This document shows, in pieces, positions 12,835 through 23,043 of a stretch of 64,000 nt of DNA (position 1 is its first letter; the number at the start of each line of letters is the position of its first letter). This stretch comes from Ephemerocybe angulata (Eukaryota; Basidiomycota; Agaricomycetes; Agaricales; Psathyrellaceae). The notes under the pieces are model-generated. The model ran no database searches, had not been told where the DNA came from, and saw only the letters and a list, made by a program, of their open reading frames with translations. The DNA lies in assembly GCA_013368325.1 (NCBI GenBank), contig JAACJK010000060.1, forward strand, positions 682,001-746,000, given 5' to 3'. The position numbers and the translations under genes were made by a program.

Positions 12835-13262
12835 GAGCGTGGCGAGACGATGTCCTTGTCCTGCCAGCCCTTGCTCGTTGAAGAAACCTCCCAATGACAA
12901 GATCCTCCCCTGCGGTATCCATTCCTCCCCTGCGGTATCCATTCCTCCCCTGCGGTATCCATCTCCGGCCTCGCTCGACCTTGTCCTCCTCTTCACTCTT
13001 CTCGTCGACCTCGAAGCCCTCCCCGTCCTCCTCCTCGTCAAACACCACGTTGAAGCCGAGCGTGGCGAGACGATGTCCTTGTCCTGCCAGCCCTTGCTCG
13101 TCGAAGAAAATCCCCAATGACAAGATCCTCCCCAGCGGTGTCCATCTCCGGCCCTCGCTCGACCTTGTCCTCCTCCTCCTCTTCACCCTTATCGTCGATC
13201 TCGAAGCCCTCCTCGCCCCCCTCCTCCGAGTCCTTGTCGTCGAACGCCACGTTGATGCCGTC
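12835..13262 (-). repeat. 223-bp segmental tandem duplication in BRR2 N-terminal region
   Basis: The block starting gagcgtggcgagacgatgtc at 12835 starts again at 13058. Both copies encode the acidic N-terminal stretch of Brr2. The copies have diverged, and only the first contains the 20-bp triplication at 12904-12963, so the segmental duplication came before the small one. Confidence 0.9.
12904..12963 (-). repeat. 20-bp unit repeated three times
   Basis: The unit cctcccctgcggtatccatt occurs three times in a row. Its period of 20 shifts the frame at each copy. The sister segment at about 13125-13150 has a single, divergent unit, which shows the expansion is local and later. Confidence 0.95.
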
Positions 13263-13755
13263 CTCGATATCCGCATCCGGGTCGGTCAATCCGTAATCTT
13301 CTTGGACAGGCCGAGCAGCTGGTCGAACTGCCCGTTCAAAATAGGCCCCAGGATTTCCTCCACCTCCCCCTTTTTTGTCAATGTCGCGCATGTCCTCGTT
13401 CTTGAGCGTCTCGAGCGCGGTGTCGGCCACACTGTGCACGATATCCGCGCCTGCAGCAACTTCCCCACCAAGGAGAGCATGAGCTAGTAGACCTCCCTCT
13501 TCTTTGCCGTCCGCGGGCGGTACGTGATCCCCTCGACGTCCTGCGTGGCCTTGACGTAGAAGCCGCTCTAGAGCATCCACCCAGATTAGTCCGAAGGGGC
13601 TGTAGCACCGTGTATAGCACCACGGGAGAAGCCCTCGTTGGTGAAAATGCAATGCTGAGGGAAGAAATGGTGATAAAGAGAGTCTTGGAGAATGGGTTCC
13701 ATCGTTCCAAGCCATGGCTTAAAGTGGACAGCGAGTTATGGGTAAACAGCGCTGG

Positions 13756-15740
13756 GGTATGCGGGCGTCTATTTGGTGAGTTCGCCACGTGAGCAAGCCC
13801 AAGAACAAGGCGCACCTGTATCTCAACTAAGGCTACATGAACCTTATGCCCTCTCTGGAAAAAGTGTGTGTCAAGGGTATCAGGAGTAAATTAGCCCAGA
13901 GATGAGCGTAGGAGAGAAGGAAGAAGCTGTGAGCGCCTTGCCACTGGCAGTGTGAGCGCCGTCGGGGTTTCAATCCTGGGAACCTCTCACCATATCGAGT
14001 GTATTGGGCAATTCCGACGAATTGGACGAATTGCCTGTCTGATTCGTCCACCACAACGGCTACGCACCAATGCCCTGTGAGTCACCTGTGCCTGCTTATC
14101 AGGCTTTCTGGGGTCTATCGACATGCCAAGCAGTCCGATCGAGGGTATTGAAGGGGCAAGGACACCCAGGTGAGTATAACATATGTCTATATGTCTCGAG
14201 GCCGAAGTTTGACTGTTCTCGTCCGCCAGGCTCCAAATAATGCGAGTAGAGACCACCAGAAGTGAGAATCTGGATTCCTCGTTGGGGCAAAGTACGTGGT
14301 CGGATACACGATACTGGGCTTGGTGTTGAAGTTGACGTGTTTTAGCACGCCTTGATCGTCGTCCGATCCAATTGTGAGTGTCGCGTCCCATTCTGTGAAC
14401 TCCCGGACATATCTAGCCTTCGGAGACCCGTTCAAATCAGTGCCGACATCCACGGCTATGAAGATATGGTGTCAACATCATCCCCTGGACCGCCTTCTCC
14501 CTCTAGTCTTGCTGTTGTTCTCCCCAAGGCCCGAGAACTTGAAGGCTAGGCTTGAGCGAAGGATTGACATGGGTGGAGGCCGACGATCGTCTTCACCCCT
14601 TGCTGGAAGGTCGGTCGCCTATCAACCCTCTCCCCCGTTTACCTTTTTTAACGTGTTCTGATGACTGCTTGATTCTAGGATCTCTCGGGGGTTTAGTAAT
14701 CCGTCGAGCTCCAGTACGTCCCCATCTCATCAAGGTCGAGTTCCAAACTTGAGTCCTCCGAAGCACAGATCAAGCTCAACACCACCCCACCCCTTCGTAC
14801 ATGCCGGCCTTCTCGTCTTCCCCAGATCCCACCCTATGGATCCGCAGCGCTTCATCTCACCGTTGCCTTGCACCGTGGAATCGATATCTACACGCCGAGA
14901 CCCTGAAACTGCTCGCACCACCATTTTACCCAATATTTGAATATCTACGCCACCCCGTCTTGCCAGAGACACGTCGCCGCCTAACGTATACGGCTTTTAC
15001 GCAACGGCGACCCCGCTATCGACGCACCGGCGGCACTTGTTGTATCGTAAGTCCTATTGCCCTCCGCTTTCCCTCTTCGCACTCCACCTGACATGTCGCG
15101 GGCGCCCACTTTCACAGACGCCGTGTCCTCCTTCAAGAGACCACAGCTATTCCCCCTTCCTGCACCGCGATCGAACAGAAGATGTTCGCTTCGGTCCCGG
15201 AGTTTTCGCCCCTCTCGCCGTCTACGTCCTCCCCTCTTTCCCATCCGAGTCGGGATATGATCTTGCTCTACAACTTCTACACTATCTCCCCCAGTCAATC
15301 TAGTCAATGTTCTATCTTCAGTCCGTGTCCCACGCCAACACTGGTGGTCCTTCAACTATCTACATACAACTCCTCATTCCAGTCGGCGCCCTTCCGAGGC
15401 GACCACGTCGACTCGGCATCTTCACCAGATAGCCCATTAGCATCCAGGTGTTCGGTTTTTTTCATCTCCTCTGCATTCCCTATCCAGGCGTCCCGACCCA
15501 CCTCTCTCCCACGGCGCCCGCTCAAATCTATCCCCAGCCCTCTGTGCCTGCGCTGTCGCAAAGCCCCCAAGTGACTATCCCATGCGGCATACCCAAACGA
15601 CCGCTCCAGTCAACCTGGGAGTACAGTCGGCTTCCTGAGGATCATCAGCGACCAGGTTCCTCCATTCGTTACTCATCGTCCCGCATCTTTTATGCGCATC
15701 GGCCAAGGGCCTTGTCGACCTCTTTACGAGTAATTTAAAG
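13756..15740 (+). repeat. R1 repeat family, copy A
   Basis: This roughly 2-kb block begins near the motif GGGCGTCTATTTGGTGAGTTCGCCA and is matched over long stretches by 36010-38060 (same orientation) and by 25030-26105, 28640-29275 and 30650-31835 (opposite orientation). It contains shared words such as the one starting ccatatcgag at 13991 and the one starting ctgcttgattctagg at 14665. On its minus strand it carries decayed coding-like sequence (NFNTKPSIVYPTTYFAP, DVGTDLNGSPKARYV) conserved in the other copies. I do not recognise the protein. It may be a dispersed gene family or a transposable element. Confidence 0.75.
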
Positions 15741-16107
15741 TTATACTGTATCTATCCAAAATCAATAGTGTTCGGTACACTCCTAGTATTCCACGTCCCT
15801 CAACAGCCGGACTCTTTGGCTCAAGACCTCACGCAACGGTCGAAATATCGAGCAACGAAGTCTAACTCCCCTTGCTTTCTTACATAATGGCTTTTGGTTG
15901 CGAGTTCTTTGTCTCGTTAAGTATCGTTAAACAGATGTCCAACACGCGTTCACTCGAAGTTATATATGAGGTCAGAGACAAATATCCAGAGAGATGCTGA
16001 GGGTGCAGTAAGCCGAATAGAGCATGGCTGGGTGGATTTCGTAGTTTTGGGGATGAAAACCTGAGCAAATTAGATTCATTGGAAGCCTCAGAGTACCCGG
16101 TCGGCTG

Positions 16108-16136
16108 TTATGGGCGTCTATTTGGTTAGTTCGCCA
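16108..16136 (+). repeat. Isolated R1 end motif
   Basis: The sequence gggcgtctatttggttagttcgccatgt matches the left end of R1 copy A (13761) almost base for base, but the following sequence is unrelated to R1. Confidence 0.7.
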
Positions 16137-16414
16137 TGTTGTGAGCTTTCAAGATACATAGGGGCAGACGACAGAGTGGGACCACAACACATTGACCGTC
16201 CTGCGCAAGCAACAGAAGCTCTGGAAGTTCGGCAGACAGGGAGGATAGATATGGCTTTCCTGGGCACTGAAAGTGGGAAGGTTTGTCCCCGATTAAAGAG
16301 AAAAGATCATAGATGGAACAGAGATTAGATTAGATAGCAGCCATCCTGCCTACGTAGACGAGAAAAGATATGCGCCGCTCTGGGCCCGTTAGACGAAAAC
16401 GACGAAAAACAACC

Positions 16415-16533
16415 CTCTCGAGAGTGGGAGAAGCTGAAGGGAGATTCCTTCAGCCTCTCGAACGAAAAATCAATGATGTTTGGTCGAGGGCGCCTCGACC
16501 AAACATCGGCGGGCGGGCTTTGCCACGGCCCGC
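16415..16533. repeat. Cluster of four adjacent hairpins
   Basis: Four inverted repeats follow each other. They are the palindrome CTCTCGAGAG (16415-16424), GCTGAAGG/CCTTCAGC with a 6-nt loop (16433-16454), a perfect 15-bp stem gatgtttggtcgagg with loop gcg (16475-16507), and GCGGGC/GCCCGC with a 9-nt loop (16513-16533). No supported gene overlaps them. This could be a structured RNA, a transposon end or a recombination relic. The sequence alone does not decide between these. Confidence 0.85.
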
Positions 16534-16733
16534 GCTAGCCTCATCTTACTATCCAGCGATGTAGCGCCGCAACATCGGCGCACCTAAAGAACGTCGTCGG
16601 TTCACTTGACCTTAAGAAGAAGCAACTTAGAGGCGTGCTCGACTATGAATAATGTGGGGCTTGATTGGCAGGGGTGAAATAGTACCAGTGACCGCCAAGG
16701 TGCTCGCTCCGCCACTAGTATTTTGACTGGCTA

Positions 16734-16860
16734 TGGGCGTCTATTTATAATTAGTGCGTTCGCTATGTGGTCAAGGCTGAAGACAGAGCGCACCCTCTTT
16801 CGGCTAGAACCGCATAGCCTTGTATCCTCTCTGACAGAGGTCTGTTACAGTGTCAATGAT
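16734..16860 (+). repeat. Truncated R1 left end abutting the RPL10 remnant
   Basis: gggcgtctatttataattagtgcgttcgc and a downstream ctctctgacagaggt match the left part of R1 copies A and B. The similarity stops shortly before the ribosomal-protein remnant begins. Confidence 0.6.
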
Positions 16861-17029
16861 ATCGGAAGTCCAGTGGGACAGAGATGAGTCGATGTTGACG
16901 GCGTAGAGATGATGTACAGCTACACCTTGCTATCATATGAGGTCCTGGGTACAACCCACTCTTGTATGCGTCAACCCACCCGCTCCTTTTAGTCGGGGAC
17001 GTTGAGAGGTACCCTGGGATTGCTTGCAC

Positions 17030-17310
17030 GATGCACCGAGGAGAGCATTTTCTACCAGCAACGAACAGGATCTCCAGTCGAGCCCTGCAGCGTATCGCGA
17101 TGATTTCATTCGCTTTTCCTCTGCGCATTATCATGGAAGGGATGGGGACACGGAGATGAAAAGAGTCTTTCCCATGGTCGCGTACTTGTTGCCGTGAATA
17201 CGAGCGTCTTCCAGAGCCTTGGGGGAGAGCACCCACTAGTCGGACGCCAGATGTGGGTAGAACGGGAACTCGTCGGCGTTGGCGCGTTTGCGCCCGAAAT
17301 TCAATCTGGG
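17030..17310 (-). pseudogene. RPL10: Ribosomal protein L10/uL16 gene fragment, dead
   Basis: uL16 is a large-subunit ribosomal protein. On the minus strand the fragment reads FGRKRANADEFPFYPHLASD, a stop codon, then WVLSPKALEDARIHGNKYAT, and after a frameshift GKDSFHLRV and HPFH. This follows the order of the conserved family segment GRKRA..DEFP..HLVS..., SSEALEAARI..NKY, GKD.FH.RVRVHPFH. A KMLS word further on, after intron-like sequence, fits the next conserved piece. The internal stop, at least two frameshifts and the absence of both ends show a dead fragment. It appears to start at an exon boundary (acceptor near 17307), so it derives from genomic DNA. Confidence 0.8.
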
Positions 17311-18947
17311 GAGACCATTAGAGTAGTGGGGATGGGGATATCACAAAAGCATAAGTAAACTGACCACGGAGGGAGAGTCGAGATAGTCACTTTGTTACTT
17401 CAAAAGCGCCATTGACAGTCACACCTGTTCAGTGAACAAGAGTTTGATATGTTTCCGGTGAGTATAATCGAAGGTATGGGAATGATTCACGGATGACCAG
17501 ATACGTCCGGGTGTTAGTCAGAAAGGCTGGGTCTCGCCGTCTTCACGGTATCTTCAGCCTGGCGGGCGAGTGCAGTCAGGCTTCTGCCGATAAGGAGGCG
17601 CAGGCGATTCAGATACTGTACAAGGGGAAAACAAACGATTAGTGATTATGTTTGAAAGTTCCAGAGATTGAGATCATACCTTGCTGTTGTTTCGGGGAGG
17701 GGAGGGATACCCGGACGTTCGACAAGTCAAAGGTCGCTCGTCGAGTCGCGTGTTGGGCGATGTGGCGGGAGACTAGGTTATGGTTGAGTACGAGAGATAG
17801 AGAATGAGTAGAAAGGGCGCTCACGGGAGGATGGTGTCGAGACTCCCGATTGATTTGCGCTGGAGAGAAGGGGCCCAGGGAACAAGAGGCCGCTCCATCT
17901 CCGAGAGGGTCCGAGTTGCAGTGGGCTCTGTGGTGAAAGACTAGGCTATGGGTGAGCACGAGAGATGGAGATTGAGTAAAAGAGCGCTCACTGGAGACTC
18001 CCGATTGATTTGAGTTGGAAATATGGGGCTCGCCGTGCCAGAGGCCGCTCCAGCTCCGAGAGGATTTCAATGTGCGGTGGGCGATGTGGTGGAAGACTGG
18101 GGCTGGCGGTGAGGAAGAGAGATGGAGAGTGAGTAGAAAGAATGCTCACCGGCAAGCTCATTGCACAGGAACCGGGGATAACCTTCCATGAGTCGATTCT
18201 AACCTTCTAACCTCAAAACTGGGATAAATAATCCCAATGAAAGCACCATAGAGCCGTTCATAGGCTTTTTAGGCAGCACAGGGCCGGGTCTGGATGAAGA
18301 TTGGGGCGGTGAGCTGAAATGTCCACCTCAGCCCATCAGCTCGTGCACTCACCGATTTGCGCCAATGCGCAGCGAATAAACCCAGAGATGTTGCCAATAC
18401 GTGGTGAATGCATGCGCATGTCCTCGATATATCGGTTCTATAGGGTCCAGGGGAGACCGAAACGATGGGGCACGAAGCTGTCGCAGAGATAGATACGGTG
18501 ATCGTCGAGCCGCGTCGAATTCGGAAACGGCGAGCGTGTTAGACCTCCTGATCCAAACACCGGCAATACATCGAGACGCCGGCATTTGGTGAGCGCCTAC
18601 CGAAGTGCCGCTCCAAGTTCACGGCGTCGTCCCTCTGAGGCCCCACAATTCTCTGCCCCCTGAAGTCCTCTGGCCGGTGTCTCTTCGCACTTCGCAACAT
18701 TACTCCCATTTTTGATTCTGTCTGGCAACTACTTTCCTTAAGAACGGTTTCAAAGTCGATTCCACGGACAGTATGGGCCAATGGGCGATATATACGATCA
18801 CTCTGATCTCATTATCCTCATTGTCTATTTTATGGTGGCCGCCACTTACACAACATGTTAGGCGGGGCCCGATTAGAAAGAGTTTGCCAATAGAGTACTT
18901 AGGCCATGGATTCACCATCGGAGGAGACCTAAAAGATACATAAAAAA
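17311..18947. other. Non-coding accessory stretch with degenerate tandem repeat
   Basis: No gene is supported here. From 17750 to 18150 a degenerate unit of about 155-170 bp recurs roughly two and a half times; each copy starts near a gtgggcgatgtggtgg-like word and holds ctcccgattgatttg. A weaker relative seems to occur near 52290-52420 (catagagcc, ggcagcaca). Confidence 0.6.
17750..18150. repeat. Degenerate tandem repeat, about 160-bp unit
   Basis: Similar starts lie near 17756, 17923 and 18077. Shared words include gactcccgattgattt and agaggccgctcca. The copies differ at many positions, so the array is old. Confidence 0.75.
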
Positions 18948-20481
18948 TCAGTTTCTACGCCCAACAAATCGCAGAATGATAATGCGTACAAAATAGAAAA
19001 AGCTTCTCAACAGCTTGATTTCTTTACAGCGTGGCTTATAGCGAAGAATTCCGACCATTTCGATGCTCTCACATCCAAGAGTGAAATCAGTCAGAACAAC
19101 GCTTTCCTTTGCTTTGCTCCCTACCCTTCCATGACGGCAGGCGTAATATCGTGGAATAAGGTGAGAGGGGATCTGGCTTGGTAGGGATCGGATATCCTCG
19201 CAGCTGAATTCACCGTCTCCAGAAGGAAAGGTAATGACAAGGTGAGGGACGAGCCCTTCCATTGGTATTGCGCTGTCAGCGAGGGCGCGCACCCACTGTT
19301 CCGTGTTGACCATTCTCTCAAGCGCGGCGCGAAGAAACATACGGGTTCGTAGAGATAACCAACCACCAAATGCTTTACGTTCTGAGTAAGTTGCATTCAG
19401 CCTTCAAGATCAGAAAGACGTGTTCAAAAGCAAACTCACCCATGTACACATTCTTGGCGGTTTCGCACTCATCGCGGTGTAGGCTCCAATCGGCTTCCTG
19501 GCATAGTTTCGAACAATAAACGACGGTGTGGCAGTTAGAGCAAGTCTTATGCGCGATCGCTTGAGTCCCGGAATCGTTCGAATGCCTCGTAGCCTCCTTG
19601 TGCTGTCAATGCAGGGGTGTTAAATAAGCTTGTATAGATTATGTACGAGGAAAACTCACCGTCAGATTATCGCAGGTCGTGGCTGCTGTGCCCCGTTCGT
19701 AATGTTCCAGACTTCTCGCAAGGCTCGCTTCGACGATTTTCCATAACCCTCGAACGCGTTCACCACTATTGTCCCGGGAGATGGAAGGGGGAGACAGGGC
19801 ATGTTTCAAGGGTTTCAGAAGGGCGGGGTAGCATGTATGCAAAGCCACCAAGGCTAGGTCATTGAAGGCAAAATCATAACCAACGGTCCCCGGCAGTCCA
19901 GCTGAAGACCCAAATGTAGTGGATATGATAGACAGCACGCCCCCTTCAACGGCCTGCGCCAACATCTTGGAGATCGCAGGAGATCTCGCTTTCAACCACT
20001 GCAACGTTTCGTGGGCTAGCCGAGAAGTAGCAAGAACGACCGTTCCATCGCCGACGTCATTGGAAGCCAAGAGATGGGATAGGGCCTTGAAAAGGAGTGA
20101 GACCGCCCTGAACCTCCTGATAGACGCCCAGGCTCCAGCATTTCGGGTGAGAGCTTTCAAGAGCCCGAAGGTAATGAGGATTTCCTCCCCCGCTGCGTTG
20201 AGAGTGAGACCCTCCGTAATTCTCAAAGGGATCTGAACCAGTTGGCGGGCCACAGAGTCGATTGTAAGGTCCTGCAGTAAATCTCGGTCCTGGAGGACCT
20301 CCGCGATAGTGGAGGACGTCCCGGGTTGCTCAAGGTACACCCCCATCAGTCTAACCTGCGCGACGTCTACAGAAGCTTGGTTATTCCGGCATTGGAGGAC
20401 TGCGAAGGCGGTCTTCAAGCGTAAAGAGGAAGGGCCGTGGTCGTTGGAGATGGTTGATATAGATACAAATTTCCAAAGCAT
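18948..20481 (-). CDS. MYND-type zinc finger protein
   Basis: Exons are 20481-19660, 19602-19440 and 19381-18948, with introns of 57 and 58 nt, all GT-AG and phase-consistent, giving 472 residues. The N-terminal 270 residues are helical and leucine/alanine-rich, like the repeat-like scaffold common in basidiomycete MYND proteins. The zinc finger spans about residues 270-320: a Cys in TTCDNL, then KTCSNCHTVVYCSKLCQ and DWSLHRDEC. The later ligands C-x2-C, C-x3-C and H-x3-C are all present. The first pair is atypical, with one Cys visible before intron 1. The C-terminal domain of about 145 residues has no named fold. MYND fingers usually bind proline-rich partners; the partner here is unknown. 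The frame is uninterrupted, so the gene looks functional. Confidence 0.85.
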
Positions 20482-20849
20482 TCAAAAACTACCCCGTCAG
20501 AGTACGGGGGGAACGACCGGACACTTAGCATGGCCCTATCGCCCAAGAGACCGCCGGGCTACATCACATACAGCAAATGGAACCTACAGCGGGAATGGGG
20601 AGAGGAGCTGAGGGCCGGGAAAGCGGAGGTGATGCACGCCAAGGGGAGAAGGCGGGTTGGGAGATCAAGGAGATCGGCGAGGTTGACGAGGAATGGGTTT
20701 TGCTAGACCTGAGCGTGTAATAAGGTTGGAGTGACCCGCCAGACTCCAGTCGTACGAAAGGCGAGATGGTTGACAGGATGTGCCATGCGATAAGGAACCG
20801 TTCAAGATGCCAGCATAAGAAGGAACACTTCACCAAACCGCCGACCTCA
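20482..20849. other. No feature seen
   Basis: This is the upstream region of the MYND gene. I see no TATA-like box that I would defend and no gene. Confidence 0.5.
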
Positions 20850-21010
20850 CTAGCCCCCTCTCACCTTGCTCCCACCGCTCCCGCATACCAACATTGTACC
20901 CCGCTGCATGCGCATGGCACATATCCACGCACACGCCGACACGCGTCTTGCCTCCATGAGCGCGATGATGGCTACGAGTTGGGCGAAGGTCGAGCCGATG
21001 ACATCCAATG
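20850..21010 (-). pseudogene. APN1: AP endonuclease 1 / endonuclease IV fragment
   Basis: On the minus strand one frame reads DVIGSTFAQLVAIIALME and, after a one-base frameshift, the next reads TRVGVCVDMCHAHAAGY. Together they match the endonuclease IV core around the metal-ligand motif GVC.DTCH.FAAGYD. Family members are DNA-repair enzymes that cut at abasic sites. Neither the N-terminal barrel strands nor the C-terminal part was found nearby, so only about one exon survives. The frameshift falls exactly between the two conserved blocks. Confidence 0.7.
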
Positions 21011-22395
21011 CCTGCATATATCGTAGAGCACTTAGAGAGCAGGCGTGTGTGTGGGAGGGTTTGAGGAAGAGGAGGAGTGAATTCGCTGGGCCGGGATGGT
21101 GCTGCAACGATGGGAGAGGAAGAGAGTGACGGTGCACAGCTGCACCAAGTGCGCGACTTGCGAAGCGCGATGACGTATGTTAGGTAGGTTCTCGAGCAGG
21201 TGGCACTCGCCAGCATACCTTTAGATCTCAGAAAACGATATCTCTCAGTAGATATGTGTAAGAAATTCGAAAAGGTGAGTAGAATTTTGAGAGAAAGGGC
21301 TATATAGTGTATTATGAATGTATATAAAGACCCAGGGTCCGACATGGGCCTGTGAGGGCAGACTCCCAGATTCACTTTCCGCTGTCAGCCGATCTGGGGC
21401 TCTCAGCGCAGACGGACTTCTCACTGGGTCTGAGTGTAGCATGGCTAATCTGTAGGTGTGGGAGGTACTCTGACGGGATAGACATGAAGCTCATCTGGGC
21501 CCCACCGATGCGATGGAAAGTACACCCGCACCCTCCCCTGTCCTAACTCGGAATGACCAAGGCTTACCTTTCCCTTGCTTGTCCCCCCACTGTAAAGCCT
21601 CGACGACTGCGCATTCTAACGTAGAGAGAGATGACGCCGGTTTCCTCGCCTCGTGTCTGAGTCAAAAATGTGAGTCGAGGGTTAGGAAACTAGTAGTAGT
21701 ACATACCGCCCCAAGGCACCCACAACCATTGGCATCCTGGCCGCCTGCGTATACGCTGATTAGAAGTGTGAGGGTAGGGAAGCATTAATCGCGGTGCTGT
21801 GAGGGTGAGTCGTGAGTTGTGACCAGTAAGCTTGAGGCTGCTCACGTACCCGTATATGCGCCAAGGTAAGGGCAGATAACGTCTAGACATCGTCAATCGC
21901 CAAGTATCATATGTCGCAGCAAGAACACGCACCTTAAAGAGCATTTCGCATCCTCCTTTTTCATGTACCCTCCCAGTTTGGACAGAACTCACCCCACTGC
22001 TGACCGTCGTACCGACAGCGCTGGACACATCGCGTAGATGATTCATTCCAGATGGAAAAACAGGGGCGAGTAGCTACCCAGGTCAGCTCATGGTGGGCTG
22101 TGTGCGCCCATGGCAGTTGCACACAAGCGCAAAAAGGGCCATACAAGCACCTATGGACTGGTAGGTTCGCAAGGCTATTCATTAGATCATGGTGCAGGGA
22201 TGAGTTATGAACGATCTCAAGCCCCCGCTCGTCGCGGGGCCTCTTCCCTTCCTGGATCCTGGCCCAAAAATAGCTCCAGAGCTGGAGGTCAGTCACTAGC
22301 CTGTGCATTTTGCCCGCTGTCGACTTCTTCGTATAAAGCCAACGCCTTACATTCGTTAATCTTCGTTCCTTTACGCCCCCCATCTCTCTCATAAA
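21011..22395. other. No supported gene
   Basis: Open frames on both strands are short and mutually overlapping, and no family motif was seen. A TATA-like site lies at 22332-22338, ahead of the small secreted-type frame. Confidence 0.5.
22332..22338 (+). promoter_or_regulatory. TATA-like box before small secreted-type ORF
   Basis: The word tataaag lies 58 nt before the ATG at 22396 and is followed by a pyrimidine-rich stretch (cctttacgccccccatctctctc), as in many fungal core promoters. Confidence 0.45.
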
Positions 22396-22488
22396 ATGTG
22401 TTTCGCCGCCGTCCTCCTTGCCTGCGCATCCACCGCTCTCGGCCTCGACCTCGACTCCTGCGGCCGGGTCGGGATGACTCTTGTCTAA
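22396..22488 (+). pseudogene. Signal-peptide-like start of a secreted protein, truncated
   Basis: The ATG opens a 30-codon frame, MCFAAVLLACASTALGLDLD and so on, which has a hydrophobic core, small residues before a likely cleavage site and then a Cys, as a secretory signal peptide would. The frame stops after 30 codons. A TATA-like box and a CT-rich leader lie upstream, so this looks like the beginning of a secreted-protein gene that has lost its body. Cys-rich plus-strand text at 22620-23020 could be its decayed remainder, but I cannot join the two in phase. Confidence 0.4.
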
Positions 22489-23043
22489 CGCACCAGCTAG
22501 CGCTCCCCGGGTCAGTTAATCCTGTATACCTGGGGCTTCAGGTCACGCGTCTATTATCGACACCACGAGCCAGATTTTGAATAACATCTACCACTTAAAC
22601 AACTACGGCAATTGAGTTCTATTGTGGAGGGGAGAAGCCTATCAGAGTGAAAATCCTCAGAAATCCAACCGCGATGCCGATGGTGTGTGTCATCGATATC
22701 CTTGCTTCTGCCTGGAAGGTGACTCCTCTGGTCAGACGTCCTTGCACCTCCGCCTCGTCAGTATGTGCTCTCCCCGTGCAGAACCCCAAATCTGTGCCAG
22801 CACCTCATTCGTCCCTTGCCTCCCTTGCCTCCCGTTCCTCCCTTGCCTCGATCGCCCTCAATGCTCTAACTGTTATGGCAAGTATTTCTTCGGGCTATCT
22901 TGCGCGGTCAGTCGATGGTGTGGACATCTTGACCACATGCTACTTACAGGCTCTTCTGCGTACTCGCCATCGAGGGCTCCCCATACGCGATCCAGCTTCA
23001 AGGGTGGGTTGTCCTTCGCATGAGCCCCTCTCGCTTGGACCTC

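Larger units (their letters stand above)
9208..13560 (-). pseudogene. BRR2: BRR2 (U5 snRNP Ski2-like RNA helicase) pseudogene, deleted and duplicated
   Basis: Brr2 is the helicase that unwinds U4/U6 in the spliceosome. On the minus strand, in order, I see the acidic N-terminal region (about 13.5-12.8 kb, with LNGQFDQLLGLSKKITDY), the EVYPDP and ALMELFDFQPFPLIAKF region (about 12.7 kb), VKRTVDLESLFF, then directly [21 protein letters not shown] and the HHAGMSRED / [14 protein letters not shown] motifs of cassette 1. Next come winged-helix and Sec63 parts ([39 protein letters not shown]), then cassette 2 with APAGSGKT, DEIQ and WMGAPSHAIFNF, ending at ELEDLQPHLDHL. The RecA1 core of cassette 1 between VDLES and TREVL is missing, as is everything after the start of RecA2 in cassette 2. 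Several tandem duplications shift the frame. Short GT-AG introns remain recognisable, so this is a genomic rather than a processed copy. Confidence 0.93.

Noticed and set aside
12894..12963. Possible CRISPR-like array (20-bp repeats)
   Set aside because: The units are directly adjacent without spacers, lie in an exon remnant of a eukaryotic gene and are a simple tandem expansion.
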